Source of the DNA: Ailurus styani
Lineage: Eukaryota > Chordata > Mammalia > Carnivora > Ailuridae
DNA: 64,000 nt
Direction: 5' to 3'
Assembly: GCA_002007465.1 (NCBI GenBank)
Contig: LNAC01000035.1
Coordinates: forward strand, 7,222,445-7,286,444
How positions within the stretch are numbered: the first letter of the stretch is position 1; every line of letters starts with the position of its first letter. Position numbers and translations under genes: made by a program. A model generated the notes under the pieces. That model was not told where the DNA came from. It was given only the letters and a program-made list of their open reading frames with translations, and searched no databases. Positions 49,201-56,751 of this stretch are shown here, piece after piece.

Positions 49201-49908
49201 AGCAGAAGTGTGCATATTTCTACGCTTGGAAGGTGAGGCTCAAATGCTTTAGCCCTTCCTTCCTTGAGGAGCTAAGCAAAGTTCCAGGCATGCAAAGTTC
49301 CAGGCATGCAGTGATGTCTCAATGATTATTCCTCGCACTGGTGTTGAAATGCGGATCCTGACTTAGCTTGGTGCCGATAAGGGGAGAGGGAGCCCAGGGA
49401 TTGTCTAGACTCTCACATTGGGACATGGCCCTGAGTTTCATAATGTTGTGGAATTCCTGAAGGACACACCTGGTCCTCTCAGGCAGGTAGAATGGCTTTA
49501 GGCCCACAGGTAAGGTGCTCAGATCCAGAGAGGCTCCCTGCTCTGTGGTCCTGGAGATGGAGAGAGCACTGGGCCCATACAGGCAGTCCCTATAGGCTGC
49601 TCCTTGTCCTAAGGAAGTGGTGGAAGAAGCTCTTTATTGTCTTCCAGTTGTATCATTTTAATATTTTAGCTTTCCAGAGCCAAAGCTTTTTTATTATGCT
49701 AAAGCATTTAGCCTCCAAGCCTGTCATGATCTTCCCAGTCCTTGACAGCCACAAAATTAACATAGTACTTTTCCTAATATCTGTGCTAACATCAGGAGTT
49801 CCATCACAATGTCCATCTTCTCTCTCTTCCAGGTTCAGCTCGATGGCTGGCGGGCCTGTGATGAATAGCCCATATTTTTCCTCCAGTGGGAATGGCATAA
49901 ATTTTTAG
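11850..49908 (+). CDS. C1orf94: C1orf94 orthologue, uncharacterised protein, seven coding exons
   Basis: Whole coding span, joined 11850-12100, 31530-32215, 35102-35362, 36404-36579, 41125-41202, 43967-44163 and 49833-49908. All six introns are GT-AG and the join is 1725 nt, giving 574 residues. I recognise it from memory of human C1orf94 (about 600 residues): the N-terminus [10 protein letters not shown], the core [20 protein letters not shown], and the C-terminus [12 protein letters not shown]. No enzyme motif, signal peptide or membrane segment is visible. Residues about 84-312 are acidic to proline-rich and look disordered. Residues about 430-574 are rich in Tyr, Gln, Asn and Pro. The function is unknown; I recall the human gene as testis-enriched. 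The frame is open throughout, so the locus looks functional. The identification is by recalled similarity, not by a database search. Confidence 0.95.
12101..15374. other. Intron 1, first part; mostly unique plus MIRs
   Basis: No exon recognised. Contains antisense MIR 12880-12945 (CCCCATTTTACAGATGGACT), sense MIR 13990-14165 (GAGTTTCCTCATCTGCCAAG), and a further antisense MIR at about 14170-14505 that looks interrupted near 14258-14400 by an L1-like piece. An (AAAC)n tract is at 13867-13889 and a (GAT)n tract at about 14195-14209. Confidence 0.5.
15375..16285 (-). mobile_element. L2 LINE remnant, 3' end
   Basis: Starts with (ATTC)n ATTCATTCATTCATTCAATT, then CACCTATGTGCCTGGCACTG, i.e. the L2 tail read backwards. 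It continues through GCTCTGTGAGGAGACACGG to TAGCTGCTGTGTGGACAGGG. A long but strongly diverged copy. Confidence 0.7.
16540..17215 (-). mobile_element. L2 LINE remnant
   Basis: A second antisense L2 in tandem: GATTCATTCAACAAATGCTC, GGTGCCAGGCCCTATGCTGG, then CTGAGCTGGGTCTTGAGAAA. The repeated start at about 16738 suggests two overlapping copies. Confidence 0.65.
17433..17636 (+). mobile_element. SINEC (carnivoran tRNA-Lys SINE)
   Basis: GGGCACCTGGGTGGTTCAGT, then CTCAGGTCATGATCTCAGGG and CAGCGAGGAGCCTGCTTCC, a CT-rich run, AAATAAAATAAATAAAAATC and an A-tail. It is in the sense orientation of C1orf94 intron 1. The target duplication is not clear (A-rich on both sides). Confidence 0.93.
17640..18309. 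other. Intron 1, nothing recognised
   Basis: Unique-looking intronic sequence without exon or clear repeat. Confidence 0.35.
18310..18790 (+). mobile_element. L2 LINE remnant
   Basis: CTGCCGCTCTCTTTTCTGCC, GCTTCATATTCCAGAAGCAG and GCCGGGAATGCCTTTCTTCC then CTATTTATCCTTAAAAATG follow the L2 3' UTR in sense orientation. Diverged. Confidence 0.55.
18945..19115 (+). mobile_element. MIR SINE
   Basis: TTTTCCTCATCTGAAAAATGG followed by GGAGGTTAATGAAAGAATGC and CACAGCACCTGGCATAAG, i.e. core and 3' end of a sense MIR. Confidence 0.7.
19525..19700 (+). mobile_element. L2 LINE 3' tail
   Basis: GGGCAAGGACTGTGTCTTAC, then CCCAGTGCCCAGCTGAGTTC, TGGCACTTGGTGGCTGC and TGAATGAATGAGG: the classic L2 3' terminus in sense orientation. 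Confidence 0.75.
19885..20075 (-). mobile_element. MIR SINE
   Basis: CACTTTACAGATGAGGAAAC, CCAAGGCTCAGACTC, GGCAACTTGCCCAGAG in order: antisense MIR core. Confidence 0.75.
20076..22264. other. Intron 1, GC-moderate, TG-rich patch 21625-21810
   Basis: No exon recognised. At 21625-21810 there is an imperfect TG/TGTG-rich stretch with a CpG-containing flank. Frames on both strands across it (Cys/Val or Thr/His rich) are repeat artefacts. Confidence 0.45.
22265..22480 (+). mobile_element. MIR SINE
   Basis: GCCTCGGTTTCCTCTTTCTA, then AATTGAGAATGAAGATGC and CACCTGGTACCCAGTAGAC: sense MIR core and end. Confidence 0.65.
22490..22935 (+). mobile_element. L2 LINE 3' UTR remnant
   Basis: GCCGTTCCCTGTGTCTGGAA, then TTAAATGACACTTCCTCAAT and GAGGCTTTTTTCACTCTCC: sense L2 sequence, moderately well preserved. 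Confidence 0.7.
23055..23350 (-). mobile_element. Possible MaLR-type LTR remnant
   Basis: ACAAACCACCCCAAATCCAC, then TTTCTGTGGGTCAGCAATCT and CTCAGTTGAG-like spacing resemble a reversed MLT-type element. Weakly supported. Confidence 0.35.
23927..24107. repeat. 90 bp direct repeat around a single N (assembly artefact)
   Basis: Copy one is 23927-24016, N is at 24017, and copy two is 24018-24107. The two copies are identical over all 90 bases, including the same 25-base GT run. See findings. Confidence 0.92.
24548..24582. repeat. (TG)n microsatellite
   Basis: About 17 uninterrupted TG units inside the L1. Confidence 0.95.
25659..25736 (-). mobile_element. 78 bp 5'-truncated LINE-1 insertion
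   Basis: A minus-strand L1 3' tip (T-rich start, then CAGGGGTATAGGTCTGTGAA and TCATCAGGCTTAC, the same sequence as the L1 3' end at 56790-56825). It is bracketed by perfect 15 bp target-site duplications GTGCTAAGCCTTCTT at 25644-25658 and 25737-25751. Confidence 0.88.
25752..26959. other. Intron 1, nothing recognised
   Basis: No exon or named repeat. An open frame at 26077-26457 on the plus strand has no recognisable product. Confidence 0.35.
26960..27690 (-). mobile_element. L2 LINE remnant
   Basis: CGGCACTGCTCTAAACCCTG, GTAGAAAACATGAGCTGAGG, CTAAATGATGAGAAGAAGC, AAATGCAAAGGCCCTGGGGC and AAGCAGAGAAATGG in order: long antisense L2. Confidence 0.7.
27700..27990 (+). mobile_element. L3/CR1 LINE remnant (reverse transcriptase region)
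   Basis: Translation of about 27815-27850 gives [13 protein letters not shown], aligned by eye with the (F/Y)ADDTKL(S/G)G catalytic motif of CR1/L3 reverse transcriptases (one Asp changed to Ala). Surrounding text (CATTTCTATCTGGAAATTGG and CTGGAGCAACGGAATG) fits the same region. Very old; inactive. Confidence 0.55.
28090..28225 (+). mobile_element. MIR SINE
   Basis: CCCATCTGTAAAGTGGGGAT, then GAGAGGATTAAATTCAAGCC: sense MIR core and 3' part. Confidence 0.7.
28438..28901 (+). mobile_element. 5'-truncated LINE-1 with target duplication
   Basis: Sense L1 3' end: AATGGATAAAGAGGATGTGG, GGAATATGACTCAGCCATC, AACATGGATGGAACTGGAGG, then the 3' UTR with GCACCGGGTGTTATATGCAA and an A-rich tail. Flanked by AAGAACAAGGGTTCA at 28423-28437 and AAGAACAGGGGTTCA at 28902-28916, one mismatch in 15. 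About 460 bp of a relatively young carnivoran L1. Confidence 0.93.
28917..30974. other. Intron 1, T29 tract and possible old L1 piece
   Basis: No exon recognised. At about 29110-29390 sequence resembles an old L1M-type fragment (GACATAATTTTATC, AATACCATTATCACAATG), low confidence. A T29 homopolymer lies at 29433-29461. A purine-rich stretch is at 29636-29730. Confidence 0.4.
30975..31110 (-). mobile_element. MIR SINE
   Basis: CCCTGTGCTAGACCCTGTCC, then GTTGACCAGGTGAGGAGCC and GGGGCCACAGTGGGGAAGTG: antisense MIR. Confidence 0.55.
31530..32215 (+). CDS. C1orf94: C1orf94 coding exon 2, the largest exon
   Basis: 686 nt encoding residues 84-312 plus one base. The acceptor is TCTTTGCAG before 31530 and the donor is GTGAGT from 32216. 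It opens [19 protein letters not shown]. It carries a proline-rich stretch ([19 protein letters not shown]) followed by the basic, apparently conserved [14 protein letters not shown]. Ser, Glu and Pro are abundant and there is no predicted fold by eye. It follows a 19.4 kb first intron. The antisense strand also has a 242-codon open frame here, which is only a GC-rich shadow. Confidence 0.95.
32216..35101. other. C1orf94 intron 2
   Basis: 2.9 kb intron. Holds TG-rich imperfect microsatellite at 33274-33480 and a purine-rich (GGAA/GGGA)n stretch at 34705-34865. Otherwise unique sequence; no further exon recognised. Confidence 0.6.
34705..34865 (+). repeat. Polypurine microsatellite in intron 2
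   Basis: About 160 bases mostly of AAAG, GGAA and GGGA units, less pure than the tract at 10111-10226. Minus-strand Ser/Pro/Phe-rich frames across it are artefacts. Confidence 0.85.
35102..35362 (+). CDS. C1orf94: C1orf94 coding exon 3
   Basis: 261 nt with phase 1 at both ends, encoding residues 313-399 plus one base. The acceptor CCCCCACTGCAG precedes 35102 and the donor is GTAAGC from 35363. It encodes [20 protein letters not shown], a Cys-containing CGEEGC segment, and [19 protein letters not shown]. The length is a multiple of three with equal phases, so skipping it would keep the frame. Confidence 0.94.
35363..36403. other. C1orf94 intron 3
   Basis: 1.04 kb intron with good donor (GTAAGC) and acceptor (CTCACAG). 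No recognisable repeat or exon. Confidence 0.6.
36404..36579 (+). CDS. C1orf94: C1orf94 coding exon 4
   Basis: 176 nt from phase 1 to phase 0, encoding residues 400-458. The acceptor is TGTGACTCACAG before 36404 and the donor is GTGAGT from 36580. It encodes [20 protein letters not shown] and then [20 protein letters not shown]. This is one of the segments closest to my memory of the human protein. It begins the aromatic, Asn/Pro-rich C-terminal part. Confidence 0.95.
38101..38285 (-). mobile_element. SINEC inserted antisense to C1orf94
   Basis: Reverse SINEC: TATTTATTTATTTGAGAGAG, then GATGTGGGACTCGATCCTGG, GATCATGACCTGAGCC and CTGAGCCATCCAGGTGCC. Flanked by perfect 16 bp duplications TCACTGAAGTAATTTT at 38085-38100 and 38287-38302. 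Confidence 0.95.
38850..39070 (+). mobile_element. MIR SINE
   Basis: GTGTGGCTCTGGGCAAGCTC, then GGTTTCCTCACTTGTGGAAT and GGGCTCATAATAATTAGC: sense MIR core. Confidence 0.75.
40219..40256. repeat. (GT)n microsatellite
   Basis: About 18 uninterrupted GT units in intron 4. Confidence 0.95.
40365..40480 (-). mobile_element. MIR SINE fragment
   Basis: CTTTCCTATGCGCTGGGCAC, then AAGTCTAAGCCCTTC: the MIR 3' end read backwards. Confidence 0.5.
40750..40860 (-). mobile_element. MIR SINE
   Basis: AAAAGAGGCTCAGAGAAGTG, AAGTGACTTTCCCAAGGTCA, CAAAGCCACC: well-preserved antisense MIR core. Confidence 0.75.
41125..41202 (+). CDS. C1orf94: C1orf94 coding exon 5, short symmetric exon
   Basis: 78 nt, phase 0 at both ends, encoding 26 residues (459-484) that start [20 protein letters not shown] and end in a Tyr-Ser-Arg-Gln. 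The acceptor is CTCCCCGCAG before 41125 and the donor is GTGAGT from 41203. It is too short to stand out alone; it is supported by both splice sites, frame continuity and similarity to the human protein. Confidence 0.93.
41203..43966. other. C1orf94 intron 5
   Basis: 2.8 kb intron. Holds antisense MIR 41440-41540 (GAGAAAACTGAGGCACAGAG), a possible MaLR-like remnant 41550-42000, sense MIR 43350-43520, antisense MIR 43650-43810 (CTACAGATGAGGAAACTGAG), a G-rich minisatellite near 41755-41800 and (TTTTTG)n at 43527-43555. Confidence 0.55.
43650..43810 (-). mobile_element. MIR SINE
   Basis: CTACAGATGAGGAAACTGAG, GCTCAGACAAATTAAG, TCTTGCCAGTCAG, ending about 150 bases upstream of exon 6. Confidence 0.75.
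43967..44163 (+). CDS. C1orf94: C1orf94 coding exon 6
   Basis: 197 nt from phase 0 to phase 2, encoding residues 485-549 plus two bases. The acceptor is CTGACCTGCAG before 43967 and the donor is GTGAGT from 44164. It encodes [37 protein letters not shown] and [13 protein letters not shown]. It is rich in Tyr, Gln and Pro, with no charged core, as in low-complexity, prion-like sequence. That description is composition by eye only. Confidence 0.95.
46896..47107 (+). mobile_element. SINEC, older diverged copy
   Basis: GGGCACAGTCAGCCAAGCAC, then CTCAGGTCTCAGGTCCTGA, GCTCCCTGTTCAGTGCAGAG, a CT-rich stretch and AAACAAATAAATAAATC with an A-tail. More mutated than the others and no clear target duplication. 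Confidence 0.85.
47300..47498 (+). mobile_element. SINEC with target duplication
   Basis: GGCACCCAGGGACTCAGTTG, GTTAAGCGTCTGCC, CT-rich run, AAATAAATAAATGAAATC and an A-rich tail. Flanked by ACTAAGGTCAAG at 47288-47299 and 47499-47510, a perfect 12 bp duplication. Confidence 0.93.
49833..49908 (+). CDS. C1orf94: C1orf94 last coding exon 7 with stop
   Basis: 76 nt ending in TAG at 49906-49908. The acceptor has a long pyrimidine tract, TTCTCTCTCTTCCAG before 49833. It encodes the last 25 residues, including [20 protein letters not shown] followed by Phe and the stop. This is nearly the same C-terminus I recall for the human protein, which fixes the end of the gene. Confidence 0.94.
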
Positions 49909-50560
49909 ATGATCTTCTCTCCCCCCTCCTCCTATCTTAGCCCTTGGGTCAGGGCTAAGGGCTCTGGAACTCTGGATTCTGTCATAGCATGGCCCGAGCT
50001 TTGGAAGGCCAAGATTCTGACCAGGTCACAGGCAGAAAACAGCAAGACCAGACTCAACTATTGACCAGCTCTCTCACACACACAGCCCCTCTCACACACA
50101 CTACACACTGTACACTGCACAAGCACCTCCCTCACAGTCATACTCACCTGCTCAACCACATACGCACCTGTATTTAGCTGACATGAGTGATTTTTGTTTT
50201 TGTTGGTGGTGGTAAAATAGAAGTAAGACACTTAATTTTAGAAAGTTTGTATTTTATGATAAAAGTGTGAGCTGCTTGAAATGGAGTGTGCCTGCTTATT
50301 TTTGTCGTGCTCTGTGTCATCTTCACTGCTCATTGCCTCCATGGCTGAGACACAGCATTAACCCAGGACACGGCAGGAGACCACAAACTGGAGTCCTCAA
50401 AGCACTGCTGCCTAAATACGGGACCCAAGGGGTCATAAATGTAACAGCTTACCTCTTCTCTTCTGTGCCCCACTCACTTCTCAACATCATAGCTTCTGCA
50501 TCTCAGGAGTGGATGTAAAAGGAAAGCACCCTCCACAGGGGGCTGTTTTATAGGAAAAAA
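49909..50560 (+). other. C1orf94: C1orf94 3' UTR region, end not resolved
   Basis: Sequence following the TAG. No AATAAA occurs in the first 600 bases. The best weak candidate is a variant GATAAA at 50258-50263, followed by GT/T-rich sequence about 30-50 bases on. An ATTAAA is at 50999-51004 but lies in an L3/CR1 remnant. A CACA-rich patch lies at 50070-50110. Confidence 0.35.
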
Positions 50561-51090
50561 ATCTCTCTTGGACACAAGATGGTAAAATGTGACCTGGAGA
50601 TCAATTACAAAAACAATCCTAAATGTGGTAGACTATATCCAAGGATTGTATATCAACACCAAGCTCCAGGCCAATCTCAAAACTGTACGTGATGGCACTG
50701 CCCTTGGATCTGTCTCAATCAACTTTTATCAGTGACTTGAAATAAGGGTGTTGAGAGCATCCTGACCACATGTGTGGAGGACACAAATCTGGGGGAAGGA
50801 GATGGCCTCAATCAGTAATAGCACATGTACTAAACTCTCCTACACCCATGACAGACACCCCTAAGCTGCAGTTCCCGGAGCCTGTGTAAAGCCATAGAAT
50901 TGTTCTCCCCGAGGTGGTCCAGACAGCCATCACTGATCAGGGATGGTCTGTGACATGAAACCCGTGTGCCATTCTTTGACAGATTCTAACAAGATGAAAT
51001 TAAACAGCAAGTTACTGTAAGACCTACTCTTGGGTCAAAAAAATGAGCTATGCACATAAAAGATGGACCAACACCATCAGTTCTAAGTTG
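50561..51090 (+). mobile_element. L3/CR1 LINE remnant
   Basis: Near 50772 the plus strand translates to TCVEDTNLG, aligned by eye with FADDTKLG of CR1/L3 reverse transcriptases. About 200 bases on, GATTCTAACAAGATGAAATT, CTACTCTTGGGTCAAAAAAA and GCACATAAAAGATGG follow the order expected after that motif. Inactive. Confidence 0.6.
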
Positions 51091-51799
51091 CTCTATTAGC
51101 AATCTTATTAGTTATCTGAAAGCTCAACCCCACCCTGGCTGAGTCCACTCCTGTTAGCAATGACAGGCTGGGATCTAGAAATCACCGATGTCTCAGGACA
51201 GGCTTTAGCCCTGTGCCCACAAAAGCATTTCTCCTGCCTTCACAGCATGACACCATTGGCCTCACTGGCCTTTCCTTCTGGGAACCTGGAAATCAATTTC
51301 TCTTCTACGTTCTCTCAGGACTTAGGCCCTCTTCCTTTCTCCATGGTCTGAGTCCAGGATTCTCCCCAAGTTGTTTAGCTTCTGCCCCCAAGGCTGGACC
51401 CTATTTCTAGAATATCTTATTATTTTTTATTGATTTCCTTGGCCAACAGTCTATATTCTCCATAGACTCTGAGAAATATTAGTCACTTAGAAATTCTGAC
51501 AAATTTAGGAGCACTTTTCTTTCCTGAAGGGCTTCTTCACATTGCCTCTACAGGTATTAACCCCAGGCTGGACCACAGTTTATTACCCTCTCTTGATCTC
51601 AGGCTGTTTGGAGACAGGAGAGAGTAAGAGAAAAAGCATTGATTTGCTCTTGGGCAGACCCGGGTTCTAAGCCACTTTCTAATGTTGACCTTGGGCAGAG
51701 AATCTCTCTAAACCTCAGCTTTATTAGTGGCAATGCTAATAGTTGTGGGGATTAAAAGATAACATAGACTTAATATAGATTTAGTGTCTACTTAATGCA
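51091..51799. other. Intergenic, MIR at 51640-51760
   Basis: No gene. A sense MIR (GACCTTGGGCAGAGAATCTC) is at about 51640-51760. The rest is unassigned. Confidence 0.4.
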
Positions 51800-53110
51800 G
51801 ACTTGTGGTTTTACAATGGTGGAGTGAAGATGTTTCTGTCCTTCTTCTCTTGAAATTGCCCCCCAAATAGGAAAGAGAGCAAGAAAACCTATACAAACTC
51901 CATTCTCAGTGAAACTAGGAGAAGCCAGCAATCCCATCCACTATCTACGAAGTCAGAAATGAGATAGGAGAATGGTAAACACCTCAGTGGAGCAAGGGAA
52001 GATTGTGTGGAGATGCCTGCTGAAGGAGACAAGAAGCAAACAATTTTCTCCTGCAGAATCCTGAAGGTCTCAGGAGGTGCTGGGTGCTAGACACAATGAA
52101 AGGCGGGGCTGGGAAGGGATGAAAATGAGGAGGTGATGTAGGAGGTAGCTTCTATCCCAGCCCCACAAAGGCAGGGGCCATGGACAGTTCTATAGAAGAC
52201 AGGATGCATTTTCTCTGGGGGACCTTGGAGACCATGCATAAGGATTGTGGAGCTGAGAGTCCAGACTGAAAATAGTTAATAGGAATGGACAATCTCCAAC
52301 AAGAAAGAAATGGATCAAAACAAAGGTAAAGAGAAACCAAAAAGAGAGAGACAGACCATAATATTCTCAGGGAGATAAGATAGTACATTAAAAAAAAAGA
52401 CAATATGCCATATACTTATTTTTAAAAATCAGAACAAGAAAGTGCTTTTGAAATTAAAACAGTGATAGTTGATGTTTTTCAGTGAAGAGAGTTGGAAGCT
52501 AACATCAGAGAGATCTCATGGAAAAAAGAACTAAAAAAAGACACAAGGATGGATTATAGGAGATAAAACATGGGAAAATGAGAGGATCAGTCCAGGACAC
52601 GAGATATCTGCCTAACAAGAGTTCTAGCCAGAATAGCGAAGACAGAGGGGAGGGTGGTACTAATAGAAAAACACAAGAAAATTTCTCAGGTATAATGGTC
52701 CAGAATGGTGCTGAGCAAAATGAATTAAAAAGAACTTTCCCAAGTCACATCACTGTAAAATTTCAGAATATCAGGGATAAAGGCAGAATTCTAATAATTT
52801 CAGGAAAGCCCACTCACATACAAATGTGCAAGAATCAGAACGGCATTGAATTCCTCAACAGTAACATGGTGAACCTAGAAGATCCCAGGACAAAGTTGTC
52901 ATCACTTTGATTGGAAATGATTTTTTACCTCGAATTTTAAAACTCAATTTTTATCTGTACAGGTAGAAATGTTTTTAGACATGCAAAGTCTCAAAAACAT
53001 TACCTCTTTGCACATTTGTCAACAAATTAAGGAAAGATGTACTCCACTAAGGCAAATGGGTAAGCCGAAAAAGAGGATGCAGAATCTGGGAAGCGGGTAG
53101 CCAATGGAAT
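51800..53110 (+). mobile_element. HAL1-like old LINE remnant
   Basis: The stretch around 52720-53070 (ATCACTGTAAAATTTCAGAA, GAATCAGAACGGCATTGAAT, TTAGACATGCAAAGTCTC, AGATGTACTCCACTAAGGC) follows, in order, what I remember of the HAL1 half-LINE. A 110-codon open frame (52578-52910) lies in it. The family name is from memory and not certain; the upstream part (51800-52570) may be a different part of the same element. Confidence 0.5.
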
Positions 53111-55227
53111 GTGAGCAGGAGGGAGGCTAAGGAGGCATCTGAGGAGGTGAGAGAGGAAGGTCTCAGCTCAGAACCATGCGGCAGAGCCTGGGAAACCACC
53201 CCCCCCTGTCCAGACAGCAGCAGGAAGCTGGAGACCTAAGAGAGGAGGTTTGTCCACCAGGGGCCTGAGGGGCTGGAGAAAAGGAAAACACCAGATTATC
53301 CTGACAGAGTTGACTGTGTAGAACACGGTACTGAAAGTTGTTTTGTAGTGGTTGGTGGGGGTGAGAAGACTTAGCTGTGAATTCAAGTGAAAAATGAAAC
53401 AATTGTTAACTTGGCAGTGGACAGTATTTATGTGGTCATAATAATAAAAAGCTCAATTATAGACGTCACCAAAAATTGTGTTATAACTGTAGTGGAAGGA
53501 TGGAGGTGAAAAGAGAGGTGTGAATAAAGCTAAAATCCTCACTTACTGTAAGAGGAAGTCAGTATGTAATACTTAAAATGGATGATTCCAGAGAGTAGAA
53601 TTCCCATAATTATCTAGAAATGTGGAGGAAAATCCCCAAATGAAGTCTCAGCCTTGAAACTCCTCCTCCAGGACTGGAGGTTCCCCAAGGCTCCCTCTGT
53701 GGGGAAGGCACCCTCAGCTTTGTGTTATTCATTCCTCTGCATGACAGGATTTCCATTTGGCACTAATCACACATCTCCCCCTTCTTCCTTAGCATAGAAT
53801 ATCATTTTTCAGATTGGCACATGGCCATCCAGAATATGTGACTTAGTTCTAGCCAAGTGAGACATAGGCAAAGTGTTTTGTGGGATTTCTGGAGGTCAAA
53901 GCTACAGTATGAAGTTGGTAGGTAGAGCAAGAAGATGGAAGGAGAGAGCCTTTAATAGTGGAGGTGCCAGGCCAGCCCTGGAGTGTCTGTCCCCAGAGTT
54001 TGCTTGTGTGAGAGGAAAATGAACACCTTCTAAAAGCCACTATTATTTGAGTTTCTTTCCTACATAGCCAAACCTAATCCTAATTCACATATTCAAAAAT
54101 GAAGAAACACCATTTTTTCAAAGGGGCTTTTTTTTTTGTTCTACTATTAAATGTTTTTGAGATCAGGTAATGTCATCTTTCCACCCATCTATTCCCCATC
54201 CATCCATCCATCCATCTATCCATCCATCCATCCATCCATTTACTCATTTATCACTTAAAATGTACTGACTACCTCCCTAATACATTAGGCATTGAGCCAG
54301 GTGCTGAGTTACATAGTTGGACAATCATATTCTCTGCCATCACAGAGCTAGATGACTATAAAGAAAGAAAATTTTCCATCAAGAAGGTTTTCCTAGCCAC
54401 AGTCATACAACCTAGCAGTTCCCAAAAGGAGAAGGAGAAAATTGACTTAGTGCAGTCGGTCTCATACATGAAACGTATTCACCAGTTGCTCCACTTGACA
54501 AGGAGAGAAGCAGTCCTAGAGAATGCAGAAGTAGTCAATCTACATTTTAGGGGCTTGCATCTTTTTATCGAATGAATGAGGCCAAGTCCCCACTATCAGT
54601 CAGGGCCCAGCCCGGATAGGAAACTGAGCCACTTCAGTTATTTTAATAGAATTTAATATAAGTAAATAATTATTAACTCTCTGTTGAAAAACTAAAAAAA
54701 AAAAAAAAAAAAAAGAAAAAAGAAGTAGCAACTGCAGAAAGCAGATATCATCCAAAAAGAAGAGGGTGGAATTATTAAAACTTGGAAGCCCAGAGGAGGA
54801 GCCCTGAAGAGTTGAAACTCAGACATGTGGGTCTGGGAAGCAGGGACTGTTTGTCCAGTATTGGTGTCTGAGTTCAGAGGAAGAGGTCCTTGAGGTAGAA
54901 ATGCAGAACTCGCAGGAGGAGGTATGAGCCTACTGGTGTTGGTGTTCTAAGAAGGCACAGTGAGGCTCATTCTACAAGTGTTGGGAAAATGGCAACCTAG
55001 GTGCGTGGTTGCTAATGGAAAACATTGATGTTGCTGGGTGATGCTGACCAGAATAGGAGCCAAACAAGAATGAACAGGCCCTTCTATCTCCTCCAGCTTT
55101 GGGGCTCCCTCTAGTACCCCTTCTCAATAGAGCCTAACAGAGAGCCAGCAGGCAAAGCAGAAAATTGGTTTACAGATCTTCAGGATCTTTAGGAATGTGT
55201 TTGAAGCCAAGTATTGACTTAGTAACT
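53111..55227. other. Intergenic, short repeats only
   Basis: No gene. (CCAT)n at 54195-54240 abuts an antisense L2-like piece (54240-54420). An A21 run is at 54694-54714. Otherwise unassigned. Confidence 0.45.
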
Positions 55228-55625
55228 GAACACCCAGTTATGGACTGAATGTTTGTGACCTCCAGAAATTCATATGTTGAAGCCCCAACCCCAATGTGAT
55301 GCTATTTAGAAATAAAGCCTTTGGGAGGTAATTAGGGTTAGGCGAGGTCATGAGGGTGAGGCCCTCATGATGGGATTAATGCCCATGCTTGAAGAGACAC
55401 CAGAGAGCTTGCTCTCTTCAAGTGCACACAAAGAAGAGGTCATATGAGCCCATAGCAAGATAGCAGCTGCCAACTACCCAAAAGAAGAGGCCTCAGAATG
55501 AAACCCACCTTGTTGGCACCTTGACCTTAGGCTTCCCAGCCTCTGGAATTCTGAGAAATAGAGATCTGTCGTTTAAGCCACCCAGTCTCTGGTATTTTGT
55601 CATGGCAGCCTGAGCAGACTCAGAC
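55228..55625 (+). mobile_element. MLT1-type MaLR solo LTR
   Basis: TTATGGACTGAATGTTTGTG, AATTCATATGTTGAAGCCCC, TTTGGGAGGTAATTAGG, GTCATGAGGGTGAGGCCCTC, GAGAGCTTGC, TTCCCAGCCTCTGGAATTCT and TAAGCCACCCAGTCTCTGGT: the whole order of an MLT1 LTR. No internal sequence is adjacent. Confidence 0.85.
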
Positions 55626-56751
55626 GTTCCCCAGTGATCTTGACATTGATGAAATGCTCTAAAGTAGTCAGATATGTGAGTGACCACCTTAAGATTTACC
55701 TTCAGGGATGCACCTCAACCAGCTCCCTAGCACCCTGAGTCCTAGAGAAGGGTATATGGGTGTTCCTGGAGATTAAACTTCCTTGAACAAGGCATTTTTG
55801 CACAATGTTTCTCCAAATCTCCACTCCTCAGAAATCACCCGTTGTCCTTCAGGAAGCACCCCAGGAGACAAGGGGGGTTGGGTGAGGGATGATCAGAAAC
55901 TATTAATCAACAGACAAGTCGTCTTCTTGCTGCATCATAAAGTCTCAAGGCTTAGCTTCAGCAGTTTATTAAATTACCAGAACGCCAAGAAAAATAGCTT
56001 TAATAACACATTTCTGCCTATCTATTATTTTTTTATAACCCAGAGTGGAGAATTAAAAGGCTCCCTTCCATTTAAAATAGCATTTTTAAAATTAAAATGA
56101 ACATGTTAGAGGGCTCTCTCTCTCTCTTTTTTAAACTCAGAACAGAGGCCATTGATTCAGGATGTGATTACTCTAAACCGAAATTTTATGGCTAAGTCTT
56201 TGTTTGGTGTAAAGGAAGGAGAAGAAACGGTTTTTCTTGAGAGGTTTAAAACTGTATTAATAAGAGTAGATGGATGGGCAGGTCACTTTGTCCTCTTATG
56301 TGGTTTAGTATTACAAACAACAGTTTTGAGAATTATGGTGCTAAAGAAGGTGAGAGAGACACCATCTAGGGGACCAGCTGGCCACCCAAATGGTGACTCT
56401 TGTGGCGAAAGGGGAGCAGAAACATGGTGAAAGCCCACAGTTTAGGTTGAGCTTTCAGGCTTTGAAAATTCAAGAGCATTATGAGCGTCCTTAGATCTGA
56501 CCAAATTCATAAGTTGATGTATAAATCCAACTGTAATTTATTTCTAATGAGGGACTTCTCAATAATTTTTTAACATAATAATGAGTAACTTTTTTTATTT
56601 TTGAAGAAAAGATATAATGGTCTCTTAATTTTGTATATTAGGTTTTCCATGTACTTATATCACCATCAGTACCACCTCTGGCCTCATCTCACAGACTAAG
56701 TTGCCCATGTATACATGGCACTCTGTGTACCTAGCTCTCCAGAATCCAACT
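55626..56751. other. Intergenic, nothing recognised
   Basis: AT-rich unique sequence between the LTR and the L1. Short open frames at 55783-56100 and 56152-56430 have no recognisable product. Confidence 0.4.

Larger units (their letters stand above)
44164..49832. other. C1orf94 intron 6
   Basis: 5.7 kb intron, mostly antisense L2 with two SINECs inserted. A pyrimidine (CTTT/CCTT)n tract is at about 45275-45360. About 48150-49800 looks unique apart from short MIR/L2-like traces. Confidence 0.55.
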
